Source of the DNA: Azohydromonas lata NBRC 102462
GTDB taxonomy: Bacteria > Pseudomonadota > Gammaproteobacteria > Burkholderiales > Burkholderiaceae_C
Direction of reading: 5' to 3'
NCBI RefSeq assembly: GCF_001571085.1
Contig: NZ_BCTC01000057.1
Span: 1 to 43,423 of the forward strand
DNA length: 43,423 bases
The position numbers and the translations under genes were made by a program. Under the pieces are notes generated by a model. The model was not told where the DNA came from. It was given only the letters and a program-made list of their open reading frames with translations, and ran no database searches. This document shows, piece by piece, positions 25,627 to 34,082 of this stretch. The first letter of the stretch is position 1. Every line of letters starts with the position of its first letter.

Positions 25627-26634
25627 CTAGACGCCGTAATGCTCGCGATACCAGTGCACAAAGCGGGCAACGCCCTCACGGATGCCCGTGCGCGGGGCGA
25701 ATTCCACCCAGTCGTTGAGCGCATCGACGTTGGCAAAAGTGGCCGGCACGTCGCCATCCTGCATGGGCAGCAGCCGCTTGTCGGCCTGGCGTCCGAGGGC
25801 TTCCTCCACGCATCCGATGAATTCCAGCAACGGCACCGGCTCATGGTTGCCAATGTTGAAGACGCGATAGGGGGCGCGACTGCGGCCGGGATGGGGGGCT
25901 TGGGGATTGAAGTCCGGGTCTGACGTGGCAGGGCGGTCCAGCACCCGGATCACACCCTCGACAATGTCGTCGATGTAGGTGAAGTCACGCCTCATCTGGC
26001 CATGGTTGAACACGTCGATGGGGCGGTTCTCCAGGATGGCCTTGGTGAAGAGAAACAAGGCCATGTCGGGCCGTCCCCATGGGCCATAAACCGTGAAGAA
26101 GCGCAGGCCCGTGGTGGGAAGCCCGTAGAGATGGCTGTAGGTATGCGCCATCAGCTCATTGGCTTTCTTGGTGGCCGCATACAGGCTTACCGGGTGGTCC
26201 ACGCCGTCGGATTCCGAAAAAGGCATGCGCACATTGCCACCGTACACGCTGGAGCTTGAGGCATAGACCAGATGCCGCACTTGCCCGTGGCGGCAGCCCT
26301 CCAGCACGTTCATGAAGCCCAACAGGTTGCTGTCGGCGTAGGCGTGAGGATTGATCAATGAATACCGAACGCCTGCCTGCGCCGCTAAGTGAATCACGCC
26401 TTCAAACGCTTCGTTCTTGAAAAGCGCCTCCATGCCGCCGCGGTCAGCGATGTCAAGCTTGGAGAAGCGGAAATTGGCGTGGGGTTGCAAACGCTGCAGG
26501 CGCGCCTGCTTGAGATTGACGTCGTAGTAGTCGTTGAGGTTGTCAATGCCTACGACTTGATCGCCGCGCTCCAGTAAGCGCAATGCTGTTGCCATACCGA
26601 TAAATCCCGCGGCGCCTGTAAGCAAGACCTTCAT
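25627..26634 (-). CDS. NAD-dependent epimerase, UDP-glucuronate 4-epimerase-like (CapI/LspL type)
   Basis: A 335-residue extended short-chain dehydrogenase. The NAD-binding GxxGxxG motif is TGAAGFIG (6-13), followed by the catalytic Ser-rich ASSSSVYGG and SLYAATKK (YxxxK), then GPWGRPDMA and RRDFTYIDDIV, typical of UDP-glucuronate 4-epimerases. It would convert UDP-GlcA into UDP-GalA in the cytoplasm, using UDP-GlcA from the Ugd at the right edge. It lies opposite to the rest of the locus, between prsR and the export gene, so it has its own promoter. AAGGGA 7 bases before the ATG supports the start. Other 4-epimerase substrates are possible. Confidence 0.9.
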   Translation of the reverse strand: MKVLLTGAAGFIGMATALRLLERGDQVVGIDNLNDYYDVNLKQARLQRLQPHANFRFSKLDIADRGGMEALFKNEAFEGVIHLAAQAGVRYSLINPHAYADSNLLGFMNVLEGCRHGQVRHLVYASSSSVYGGNVRMPFSESDGVDHPVSLYAATKKANELMAHTYSHLYGLPTTGLRFFTVYGPWGRPDMALFLFTKAILENRPIDVFNHGQMRRDFTYIDDIVEGVIRVLDRPATSDPDFNPQAPHPGRSRAPYRVFNIGNHEPVPLLEFIGCVEEALGRQADKRLLPMQDGDVPATFANVDALNDWVEFAPRTGIREGVARFVHWYREHYGV

Positions 26635-27038
26635 AACTTCCCTTCAAATTGAATATGCAAAAAGGCTTGGACCCGTTTTCAGCAATCCACCAAATTCACG
26701 TTGTATGGCTGATACGTTCATCACGAAAATGAGATTTCGCATTGTGCAAGCCGTTGTCTTCAGGAGGCTTGACTCTTGTCTTACTCATCACCTGTGAGCT
26801 TGAACGTTTCATTTTTGCTCGGTGCCAGTGTGCAAAGTTGCCAGCTTGCCTCAGAGATGTCCCTCATTCAGGGCATTGCGTAAGCCGTTCGAGCACTTGT
26901 GACTGATAAATCCTGCAAAATTGTACGAAGAGCCGGCAGTCCCTTCCGAGAGGTGGACGTCGTGCAACACGGGTGGCGGCGGCATGCCGGACCATCCAGA
27001 GTCTTGGCTGGTTTCTGGTGCTGGTGGGAGGGGTAACA
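26635..27038. promoter_or_regulatory. Divergent control region between the epimerase and export genes
   Basis: About 400 bases without a credible gene, visibly lower in GC than the flanking genes up to about 26930. It must hold promoters for both directions. AGGCTTGACTCTTGT (26765-26779) has GG-N10-GT spacing and partly resembles a sigma-54 element, but lacks the -12 GC. No strong housekeeping promoter is evident. Confidence 0.45.
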
Positions 27039-27665
27039 ATGAAGCGCAAGCAATGCGTCCGGTCCGGTCGCGCAGTGATCATGGCTGCCGTGCTGGCTAT
27101 GTTGGGTGCCTGTGCGAGCCAGCCGGACTTTCCGCCGGCGCCCGCGACAGCCGGCACTGACGACTATTCCTACCTCATTGGGCCGGGCGACACCATCAAC
27201 ATCATTGTGTCGCGCAACCCCGAGCTCTCCATGCCCGTGCCGGTGCGTCCGGATGGCAAGATCGCCACGCCGCTGGTGGACGAACTGGTGGCACAGGGAA
27301 AAAATCCGCAGCAACTGGCCCGTGAAATCGAACAGGCGTTGGCCAAGTACGTGCGTGATCCGGTTGTGACGGTCATCGTCACAAATTTTGTTGGGCCCTA
27401 CAGTGAACAAGTGCGCGTCGTGGGGCAGGCCGCCAAGCCGCAATTCCTGCCATACAAGCAGAAAATGACGCTGCTGGATGTGATGATCGCCGTGGGTGGG
27501 CTCACCGACTTTGCTGCCGGCAACAGTGCCACCATTCTGCGCACGGCCGAAGGCAACAAGCAGTACTCGGTGCGATTGAAGGACCTGCTCAACCGCGGAG
27601 ACATCTCCGCTAACGTCGAAATGCGTCCGGGCGACATCCTCATCATTCCCCAGAGCTATTTCTGA
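27039..27665 (+). CDS. XrtA polysaccharide export lipoprotein (Wza-like, poly_export/SLBB)
   Basis: A 208-residue lipoprotein with signal peptide and lipobox LGAC (Cys25). A polysaccharide export domain (YLIGPGDTINIIVSRNPELS to VVTVIVTNF, about residues 46-115) is followed by one SLBB segment (VRVVGQAAKPQFLPY and beyond). It is short for a Wza-type protein but right for the exosortase A family member (TIGR03027). It should form or gate the export channel in the periplasm and outer membrane. GGGAGGGG just before the ATG at 27039 and the position of the lipobox fix the start; the frame is open upstream. Confidence 0.93.
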   Translation: MKRKQCVRSGRAVIMAAVLAMLGACASQPDFPPAPATAGTDDYSYLIGPGDTINIIVSRNPELSMPVPVRPDGKIATPLVDELVAQGKNPQQLAREIEQALAKYVRDPVVTVIVTNFVGPYSEQVRVVGQAAKPQFLPYKQKMTLLDVMIAVGGLTDFAAGNSATILRTAEGNKQYSVRLKDLLNRGDISANVEMRPGDILIIPQSYF

Positions 27666-27695
27666 CGGCTGCCTGTTGCGAGGCTGCTGGCGGCC

Positions 27696-27720
27696 GCGGG
27701 ACCACGATGCCGGGTCCCGC
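27696..27720 (+). other. Hairpin between the export and chain-length genes
   Basis: GCGGGACC - 9-base loop - GGTCCCGC is a perfect 8-bp GC-rich stem inside the 78-base gap, without a T tract and 24 bases before the next ATG. It could stabilise the upstream message or reduce read-through within the operon. Confidence 0.5.
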
Positions 27721-27743
27721 TTGGTGTACTTAAAGGAATCTTG

Positions 27744-29321
27744 ATGGAAGAGCTGCTTGAGCAGCTGTCTGCTTTCTCGCGCGGCATGTGGCGCTTCCGC
27801 TGGCACGGGCTGGTTGTGGCCTGGGTGGTTGCGGTGGTCGGTGCCACCGTGGTGTGGCGCCTTCCCGATCGTTACGAAGCTTCGGCGCGCATCTACGTTG
27901 ACACGCAATCCATCCTGCGCCCGCTGATGTTGGGTTTGGCCGTGCAGCCCAACGTGGATCAGCAGCTGCAAATGCTCAGTCGCACCCTCATCAGCCGCCC
28001 CAATGTGGAGAAGCTCATCCACATGGCCAATCTCGACCTCAAAGATGCCTCCATCCCCGAGCAGGAGGCGCTGATTGAATCTCTGACCAATAAGCTCTCC
28101 ATCAAAGCTGTAGGCCGCGACAACTTCTACCAGCTCAGCTATCTGGATTCCAATCCGGAAAAAGCCCGCCGTGTGATTCAGTCGCTGGTTTCGATTTTTG
28201 TGGAATCCAGTTTGGGCGCGAGCCGCAAAGACACCAACTCGGCCAAGCTTTTCCTGGACGAACAGATCAAGGCATATCGCGCCAAGCTGGAGGAGGCTGA
28301 AACCAGGCTCAAGGAATTCAGGCTGCGCAATATCGAATTGCAGACCAGCTCTGGCAAAGACAGTGCCAACCGCTTGACCGAACTGAGCGGCTTGCTTGAG
28401 CAAGCCAAACTGGAGTTGCGTGAAGCCGAAACTGCGCGAGACACCGCTCGAGCACAACTGGCCGGCAAGTCGGTCGTTGCGGCCAGCGGCAGCGCTTCGG
28501 CTTCCGTGGACAGCGCCGCGCTGGCGTTGGCAACGCCGGAGATCGACGCACGTTTGGAAGCGCAGCGGCGCCACCTCGACGAGTTGCTGCAGCGCTTCAC
28601 GGATCAGCATCCGGAGGTGCTTTCCACGCGGCGGCTTCTCAAGGATCTTGAGGAACAGAAGCGGCGCGAGGTGGATGACCTGCGCCGATCGGCAGCTGCT
28701 TCCGGCAGCGCCATAGTTGCCACAGGCAGCAATGCCAGTCCCGCGGCATTGGAGCTTTCAAAGCTTTTGGCCTCGTCGGAGGTGCAGGTCGCCACACTGC
28801 GTGCTCGCGTGGCCGAGTTCACCGCCCGCTATGCCGTGGCCCGTGAGCAAATGAAGACGGCCCCGGCCCTGGAGGCAGAGGCTGCGCAGCTCAACCGCGA
28901 TTACGACATCCACAAGAAGAACTACGAGGGACTGGTCACACGGCGCGAGTCCGCCACCATGTCCGGTCAATTGGAGGATGCAGGCGTGGCCGAGTTCCGG
29001 CTGATAGACCCGCCGCGTGTGCCGCCCAAGCCTGCCGCCCCCAATCGGCTGCTTTTGCTTCCGGTGGTGCTGGTAGCCGGATTGGTGCTGGGTGTGGTCA
29101 TCTCTTTGGCGATGAGCCAGCTGCGCCCTGTATTTTACCAAGGTGGTGAATTGCGCAACAAGCTGGGATTGCCATTGCTCGGCGTTGTGACGCTGGTGAT
29201 GACGGAGACGCAACAGCGTCAGGAGCGGCTGGACCGTTTGCGTTTCCTCGGGGCTCTGGGTGCGCTGGTGGGGGTGATGCTGCTGGTCATGGCCGCTACA
29301 GCGTTGAAAACCATGAAATGA
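27744..29321 (+). CDS. XrtA system chain-length determinant (Wzz/GNVR, TIGR03007-type)
   Basis: A 525-residue polysaccharide co-polymerase. It has an N-terminal Wzz domain with a transmembrane helix at about residues 24-44. A long periplasmic coiled-coil region follows (about 150-330, rich in Leu, Glu, Arg and Gln) with a GNVR-like segment. Two C-terminal hydrophobic segments follow (about 430-455 and 498-520). It has no Walker motif; the kinase is the separate gene that follows, the split Wzc arrangement. It would set polymer length together with that kinase. AAAGGA 7 bases before the ATG supports the start. Four bases separate it from the kinase gene. Confidence 0.92.
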   Translation: MEELLEQLSAFSRGMWRFRWHGLVVAWVVAVVGATVVWRLPDRYEASARIYVDTQSILRPLMLGLAVQPNVDQQLQMLSRTLISRPNVEKLIHMANLDLKDASIPEQEALIESLTNKLSIKAVGRDNFYQLSYLDSNPEKARRVIQSLVSIFVESSLGASRKDTNSAKLFLDEQIKAYRAKLEEAETRLKEFRLRNIELQTSSGKDSANRLTELSGLLEQAKLELREAETARDTARAQLAGKSVVAASGSASASVDSAALALATPEIDARLEAQRRHLDELLQRFTDQHPEVLSTRRLLKDLEEQKRREVDDLRRSAAASGSAIVATGSNASPAALELSKLLASSEVQVATLRARVAEFTARYAVAREQMKTAPALEAEAAQLNRDYDIHKKNYEGLVTRRESATMSGQLEDAGVAEFRLIDPPRVPPKPAAPNRLLLLPVVLVAGLVLGVVISLAMSQLRPVFYQGGELRNKLGLPLLGVVTLVMTETQQRQERLDRLRFLGALGALVGVMLLVMAATALKTMK

Positions 29322-29325
29322 GGCC

Positions 29326-30516
29326 ATGAGCAGTTTGATAGAACAAGCCGCTGCACGCTTGGCGCAATTGCGAAATGCTGGCGCGGCCGATCCGGGGCAG
29401 ACCACGGCACTTCCCGCTGTACAGGATCCCATTGCAGGCGTGGTGCCGACCAGTGACGCCGGCAATGCGTCATTGCAGCCCATCGATTTCCCGGGTTTCA
29501 CTGCTGCACCAGAATTTCCGCCTATGCCGGAATTTCCGCCGGTGCATGAGTTTCCCGAAGTTCAACTGCCCGAACTTCCAGCCATTCCTGCTGCGGTTTT
29601 TCCTTCTTCACACGCTGCATCTGAAGCCGCATCTGCTGTCAAGGCGCAGGGTGGTTTTTTTCACGAAGAACGGTCTGTGCCGTCCGCCATTGCGGCAACG
29701 GCCATGCCGGCGGCCACTGCAGGCGCTGCTTCTCGCTTGGTGCAAGCCACATCGCGTCGCGTGGAGCTGGATCTGCAACGCTTGGCGGCTCTCAACTTTG
29801 TGACGCCTGGGTCGCCGCGATCGCGCATCGCGGACCAGTACCGAGTGATCAAGCGCCCACTGATCGCCAATGCGCTGGGCAAAGGTGCTGCCCCCGTTGC
29901 GCATGGCAACCGCATCATGGTGACCAGCGCGCTGCCAGGCGAGGGCAAGACCTTTACCGCGGTGAATTTGGCGCTGAGCATCGCTGCGGAGCTGGACACG
30001 ACCGTGATGCTGGTGGACGCGGACGTTGGCCGACCATCCGTGCTCAAGACGCTGGGCCTGGCTCCGGGGCCCGGGCTGCTGGATGTGCTCGAAGGGCGTG
30101 CCACCATGCCGGAGGTGCTGCTGCGCACCAACGTGGACAAGCTCACGCTGCTGTCCGCCGGTACGCTGCACGACCGCGCCACCGAGGTGCTGGCCAGCGA
30201 TGGCATGCATGCGCTGCTGCAGGAAGTGGCGCAGCGTTACGACGATCGCGTCATCATCTTTGACTCGCCTCCGTTGCTGCTGACCACAGAGGCGCGTGCT
30301 CTGGCCAGCCATATGGGGCAGGTCATCATTGTGGTGCAGGCAGGCCAGACCAGCCAGTCCGATGTGCAAACCGCGCTTGCAACCATTGAGTTTTGTCCTG
30401 TGAAGTTGCTGCTGCTTAATCAGGCGCGCGGCACCAAGCTGGATGCCTACGCAACAGGATACAAGTATGGGTATGGCTACGGATATGGTCAGGAGCATGG
30501 TGATCAGGCGGCCTGA
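29326..30516 (+). CDS. XrtA-associated tyrosine autokinase (BY-kinase, TIGR03018-type)
   Basis: A 396-residue cytoplasmic BY-kinase. Walker A is SALPGEGKTFTA (Lys208), Walker A' is MLVDADVG, and Walker B is VIIFDSPPLL. The C-terminal tail has six tyrosines at 375, 379, 381, 383, 385 and 387 (YATGYKYGYGYGYG), the usual autophosphorylation cluster. The N-terminal 160 residues include a Pro/Phe/Glu-rich linker (about 55-92) with repeated PEFPP-like units. It should cycle phosphorylation with the chain-length protein to drive polymerisation and export. The linker is unusual in composition and may tether partners. Confidence 0.93.
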   Translation: MSSLIEQAAARLAQLRNAGAADPGQTTALPAVQDPIAGVVPTSDAGNASLQPIDFPGFTAAPEFPPMPEFPPVHEFPEVQLPELPAIPAAVFPSSHAASEAASAVKAQGGFFHEERSVPSAIAATAMPAATAGAASRLVQATSRRVELDLQRLAALNFVTPGSPRSRIADQYRVIKRPLIANALGKGAAPVAHGNRIMVTSALPGEGKTFTAVNLALSIAAELDTTVMLVDADVGRPSVLKTLGLAPGPGLLDVLEGRATMPEVLLRTNVDKLTLLSAGTLHDRATEVLASDGMHALLQEVAQRYDDRVIIFDSPPLLLTTEARALASHMGQVIIVVQAGQTSQSDVQTALATIEFCPVKLLLLNQARGTKLDAYATGYKYGYGYGYGQEHGDQAA

Positions 30517-30546
30517 GACCTGTGTTTCACCGCGGAGCGCACGGCG

Positions 30547-32133
30547 ATGAAATCCTTTGCGCATCGCCGAGCGGCCTTGCCTGTGCTTGGGTGTCTGGCC
30601 GCAGCGAGCATGCCGTTGTGCGCACAACAGCTTGCCCAGCCTGCATCCGGTGTCGTGCAGCCGTCGCCGGTGCCGCAGCTGGAGCAGACTTCCGCTTCTC
30701 AGCCCACGACTTTCGTCGAGGCCAAGCTGACTTTGGGGCAGACGATCACCAGCAACGTGGCGTTGAAAAGCGGCGGGGACAGCGATGCCATAACGCGCAT
30801 TTCGCCCGGGTTGTACGTCAGCAGCCACTCCGGCAGAGTGCAGGGCTTTTTGAACTATGCCCTTGCAGGGGTGGCCTACGCCCGCACCAGTGGCTCCAAC
30901 AGCTTGAACCACCAGTTAAGCGCCAACGCAAGCGCGGAACTGTTGGAGCGGCGCGCGTATATAGATGCGAAGGCATCGATCATGCAGCAAGCCGTCAATC
31001 CGCTCGGGGTCGACTCCGAGGACAGCCAGCTGGGACGCAGCAACCGTTCGGAAGTCAGGACCGTACAGCTGGCTCCTCGCGTGGAAGGGCGCCTGGGCGA
31101 CTTGGCTAACTGGGATGCGAGCGTGTCGCATCGCGCCACGCACAGCGTCTCCGCGTCCTCTTCCGATTCTTCGTCCACGCAATGGCGGTTGCAGGTTGGC
31201 AACGCCGCGCAACAGCGGACCACAACGAGTTGGACGGCACAGCTCTCGCACAACGTGCAGGACTTCAGCCTTGGCCGCCGTACTGCGAACGACATTGCTC
31301 GTGGCGTGGTGGACTGGCGGTTCGCTCAGGATGTGTTTGCTGGTGTCATTGCGGGTTACGAGTCCAGCGACGTCGCCAGCGAGGACATGCAGGGGCGGGC
31401 AACTTACGGTCTTCGCGCGGGCTGGGCCCCCAGCGAGCGCACGAATTTGTTTGCGGAAACGGAGAAGCGGTTCTTCGGCAATGCCCACACACTCCGCTTC
31501 TCCCATCGCATGGCCCGCTCCTTGGTGAGCTATAGCGACACGAGAACGATTTCCTACGGATTGGGGCAACCGCTCACGGTGGGGCACAGCACGGTCTATG
31601 ATTTTTTCGATCAGCTCTACACCTCCAGTGAGCCCGATGCCAGCGCGCGTGAAGCCAAGGTGTTGCAGGTGCTTCGTGATAACGGGTATTCCGCAACCGA
31701 CGCGACCAACCTGCTTCCTGCGTTCCTGAGCTCGTCGGTGACGCTGCAGCGGGCGCAGCAAATGACCTATGGCTGGACGGGCGTGCGTGACACATTCACT
31801 GTTTCACTGCAGCAAACCACGGGCCGGCGAGTGGACAATCGAGAGGTCTTCGGCGATCCCTTCTCGGTCAACAGCGGCATCCGGCAGCGTGGCTTGTCGA
31901 TGTCGCTGGCCCACAGGCTCACGCCTTTGTCTACGCTCACGCTGGGGCTGACCCAGCGGCGCAGCATTGGCGACGTGAACAGCAGCAAGCTGCGCTCGAT
32001 GACGGCCCAGCTTTCGACCAAGCTGGGCCCCCGTACCAGTTTTTCCCTGCTGGCCCGACGGGCAAGCTCTAAAGGCAGTTCGCAGCCATACACCGAGTCG
32101 GCGCTGGTGTGCACGTTTGCGATGACGTTCTGA
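30547..32133 (+). CDS. XrtA-associated outer-membrane beta-barrel protein (TIGR03016-type)
   Basis: A 528-residue exported protein with a signal peptide (about residues 1-26, ending CAQQ). A long series of alternating amphipathic strands follows, and the protein ends in Phe (TFAMTF), as in outer-membrane barrels. Position between the autokinase and the ATPase, length and pattern match the uncharacterised PEP-CTERM/exosortase A outer-membrane family. A role as a polymer exit channel is plausible but unproven. Only a weak GGAG precedes the ATG. The stop is 5 bases before the ATPase ATG. Confidence 0.82.
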   Translation: MKSFAHRRAALPVLGCLAAASMPLCAQQLAQPASGVVQPSPVPQLEQTSASQPTTFVEAKLTLGQTITSNVALKSGGDSDAITRISPGLYVSSHSGRVQGFLNYALAGVAYARTSGSNSLNHQLSANASAELLERRAYIDAKASIMQQAVNPLGVDSEDSQLGRSNRSEVRTVQLAPRVEGRLGDLANWDASVSHRATHSVSASSSDSSSTQWRLQVGNAAQQRTTTSWTAQLSHNVQDFSLGRRTANDIARGVVDWRFAQDVFAGVIAGYESSDVASEDMQGRATYGLRAGWAPSERTNLFAETEKRFFGNAHTLRFSHRMARSLVSYSDTRTISYGLGQPLTVGHSTVYDFFDQLYTSSEPDASAREAKVLQVLRDNGYSATDATNLLPAFLSSSVTLQRAQQMTYGWTGVRDTFTVSLQQTTGRRVDNREVFGDPFSVNSGIRQRGLSMSLAHRLTPLSTLTLGLTQRRSIGDVNSSKLRSMTAQLSTKLGPRTSFSLLARRASSKGSSQPYTESALVCTFAMTF

Positions 32134-32138
32134 CCATC

Positions 32139-33191
32139 ATGTACGAAGCATTCTTTGGGCTGACTTGCAAGCCATTCCAGCTCAATCCCGACCCTGCTTT
32201 CTATTTCGCCAGCAAGCAACACCGGCGTGCCAAGGCCTATCTTGACTATGGTGTGCTGCGCAACGAAGGTTTCATCGTCATCACTGGTGAAATCGGTGCC
32301 GGCAAGACCACGGTGCTGCGAGGATTGCTGGAGGGGCTGAACCAGAGCAACGTGGTGGTTGGCCAGCTCGTGACGACGCAGCTCGATGCCGAAGACACGC
32401 TGCGCATGGTGGGCGCGGCTTTTGGCCTGCGCGTCAAGGACGTGCCCAAGTCGGAGCTGCTCATTGCGCTGGAGGCGTTCCTGCTGAGCATGGCGCAGGA
32501 AGGCAAACGCTGCTTGCTGATCGTGGACGAGGCCCAGAACCTGTCGATGCGCGCGGTGGAAGAGCTGCGCATGCTCTCCAACTACCAGCTTGGCAATCAG
32601 TCGCTGCTGCAGAGTTTCCTGCTTGGGCAGCCCGAGTTCCGGCAGATCCTGCAGCGCCCGGAGATGGAGCAGTTTCGCCAGCGCGTGGCCGCCACCTGCC
32701 ACATCGGCCCGCTGGATTTGGAAGACGCGCAACACTACATCGAACACCGGCTGCGCTGCGCCGGTGCTGCTCCCGGTGTGCCTGAGTTCGAGTCTGGTGT
32801 CATCGAGGCCGTGCATCAGGCCGGTGCCGGAATTCCGCGGCGCATCAATGCGCTGTGCGACAGGCTGCTGTTGCTGGGATACCTCTCGGGCAGCACGCGC
32901 TTGACGCTCAAGGACATCGAACAAGTCGTGGCGGAATTCGCCAGCGAAGCCGCGTTGCCTGGCAGCACGCCTGCGGGGATGGCGACAGGGCTTCAGTTTG
33001 GCGCCGTTCAGCCGATGTCAGAAGAGGTTGCTCGGCTGATCGCGTTGCAGCATGGCGAAAGGTTGCAGCGGCTTGAGCAAAGTCTGCTGCGCCTGGAGCA
33101 CATCAATTTGCAGACGCTGACTTTGCTGCAGCGACTATTGGGAGAGGGCGAGCAGCGCAATGCCGGCAAGCCTGAGGAAAACCAGGACTGA
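32139..33191 (+). CDS. XrtA-associated ExeA-like ATPase (TIGR03015-type)
   Basis: A 350-residue AAA ATPase that begins MYEAFFGLTCKPFQLNPDP, the usual start of ExeA/GspA-like ATPases. Walker A is GEIGAGKTT (Lys56) and Walker B LLIVDEAQN (Asp130, Glu131). Sensor and arginine regions follow (QFRQRV, GIPRRINALCDRLLL), and a Leu-rich coiled coil lies in the last 60 residues (RLQRLEQSLLRLEHIN). It is expected in the cytoplasm or at the inner membrane and is found in almost all exosortase A loci, with unknown task. The frame is open to 32109, but family similarity begins at the ATG at 32139. Confidence 0.92.
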   Translation: MYEAFFGLTCKPFQLNPDPAFYFASKQHRRAKAYLDYGVLRNEGFIVITGEIGAGKTTVLRGLLEGLNQSNVVVGQLVTTQLDAEDTLRMVGAAFGLRVKDVPKSELLIALEAFLLSMAQEGKRCLLIVDEAQNLSMRAVEELRMLSNYQLGNQSLLQSFLLGQPEFRQILQRPEMEQFRQRVAATCHIGPLDLEDAQHYIEHRLRCAGAAPGVPEFESGVIEAVHQAGAGIPRRINALCDRLLLLGYLSGSTRLTLKDIEQVVAEFASEAALPGSTPAGMATGLQFGAVQPMSEEVARLIALQHGERLQRLEQSLLRLEHINLQTLTLLQRLLGEGEQRNAGKPEENQD

Positions 33192-33224
33192 AACCAGCCT
33201 GTGCGTCATTGGGCCAACAACAAC

Positions 33225-34082
33225 ATGCGACAAGCCCCTGTTACCAACGCCTTCACCATCGATGTCGAGGACTATTTCCAGGTCTCGGCATTTGCTCCGC
33301 ACATTCCGCGCAGTGAATGGGAGCTGCGCGAATGCCGAGTCGAGCGCAACGTCGAGCGCATTCTGGACATGCTGCGGCGGCGCAAGGTGCATGCGACGTT
33401 CTTCACGCTGGGCTGGATTGCGCAGCGCTATCCGCATCTCGTGCAAGCCATCGTGGCTGGCGGCCATGAGCTTGCCAGCCATGGCTGGGACCACCAGCGT
33501 GCCAGCGATCTCACGCCGCAGGCGTTTTTCGAGGACGTTCGCCGTGCCAAGGCGCTGCTGGAGGACCTCGGGGGCGTGCCGGTGTTGGGGTACCGGGCGC
33601 CAAGCTTTTCGATAGGGCGCGCCAATCCCTGGGCCTTTGACGAACTCGAGCGCGCAGGCTACCGCTACAGCTCCAGCGTCTATCCCATCGTGCACGACCA
33701 TTACGGCATGCCCGAGGCCCCGCGCTTTGCGTTCGACGCCACCACGCGTGGCTTCATGGAGGTGCCGCCCACCACGCTGCGCCTGCTCTCGCGCAACCTG
33801 CCGTGCAGCGGGGGCGGTTATTTCCGGCTGCTGCCTTACGGCGTCTCGCGCCGGATGTTGAGGCATGTCAACGAGGCCGAGCGCCAGTCTGCGATCTTCT
33901 ATTTTCATCCGTGGGAAATAGATCCCGATCAGCCTCGCGTGGACGGCGTGGGCGCCAAGGCGCGCTTTCGCCATTACTTGAACCTGCAGCGCATGGAGTC
34001 TCGGCTGGAGCGGCTGCTGGCTGATTTTCATTGGGGCCGCATGGACCGCATTTTTCTGGGCACGGGCTCCCTCAACGCATGA
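33225..34082 (+). CDS. XrtA system polysaccharide deacetylase (TIGR03006-type, DUF3473)
   Basis: A 285-residue NodB-type deacetylase. Motif 1 is FTIDVEDYFQV (Asp13, Glu15, Asp16), motif 2 SHGWDHQ (His86, His90) and motif 3 GYRAPSFSIG (Arg124). The C-terminal FYFHPWEIDPDQPR segment is typical of the exosortase-associated group with the DUF3473 tail. It has no signal peptide, so it probably acts on cytoplasmic or membrane-linked glycans. A GTG at 33201 would add 8 residues; neither start has a strong Shine-Dalgarno, and the ATG is preferred. The stop overlaps the FemAB gene as ATGA. Confidence 0.93.
   Translation: MRQAPVTNAFTIDVEDYFQVSAFAPHIPRSEWELRECRVERNVERILDMLRRRKVHATFFTLGWIAQRYPHLVQAIVAGGHELASHGWDHQRASDLTPQAFFEDVRRAKALLEDLGGVPVLGYRAPSFSIGRANPWAFDELERAGYRYSSSVYPIVHDHYGMPEAPRFAFDATTRGFMEVPPTTLRLLSRNLPCSGGGYFRLLPYGVSRRMLRHVNEAERQSAIFYFHPWEIDPDQPRVDGVGAKARFRHYLNLQRMESRLERLLADFHWGRMDRIFLGTGSLNA

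Noticed and set aside
26868-28610. A 580-codon minus-strand frame opposite the export and chain-length genes
   Set aside because: The plus-strand genes have a lipobox, SLBB, Wzz and coiled-coil features; the minus frame shows none.
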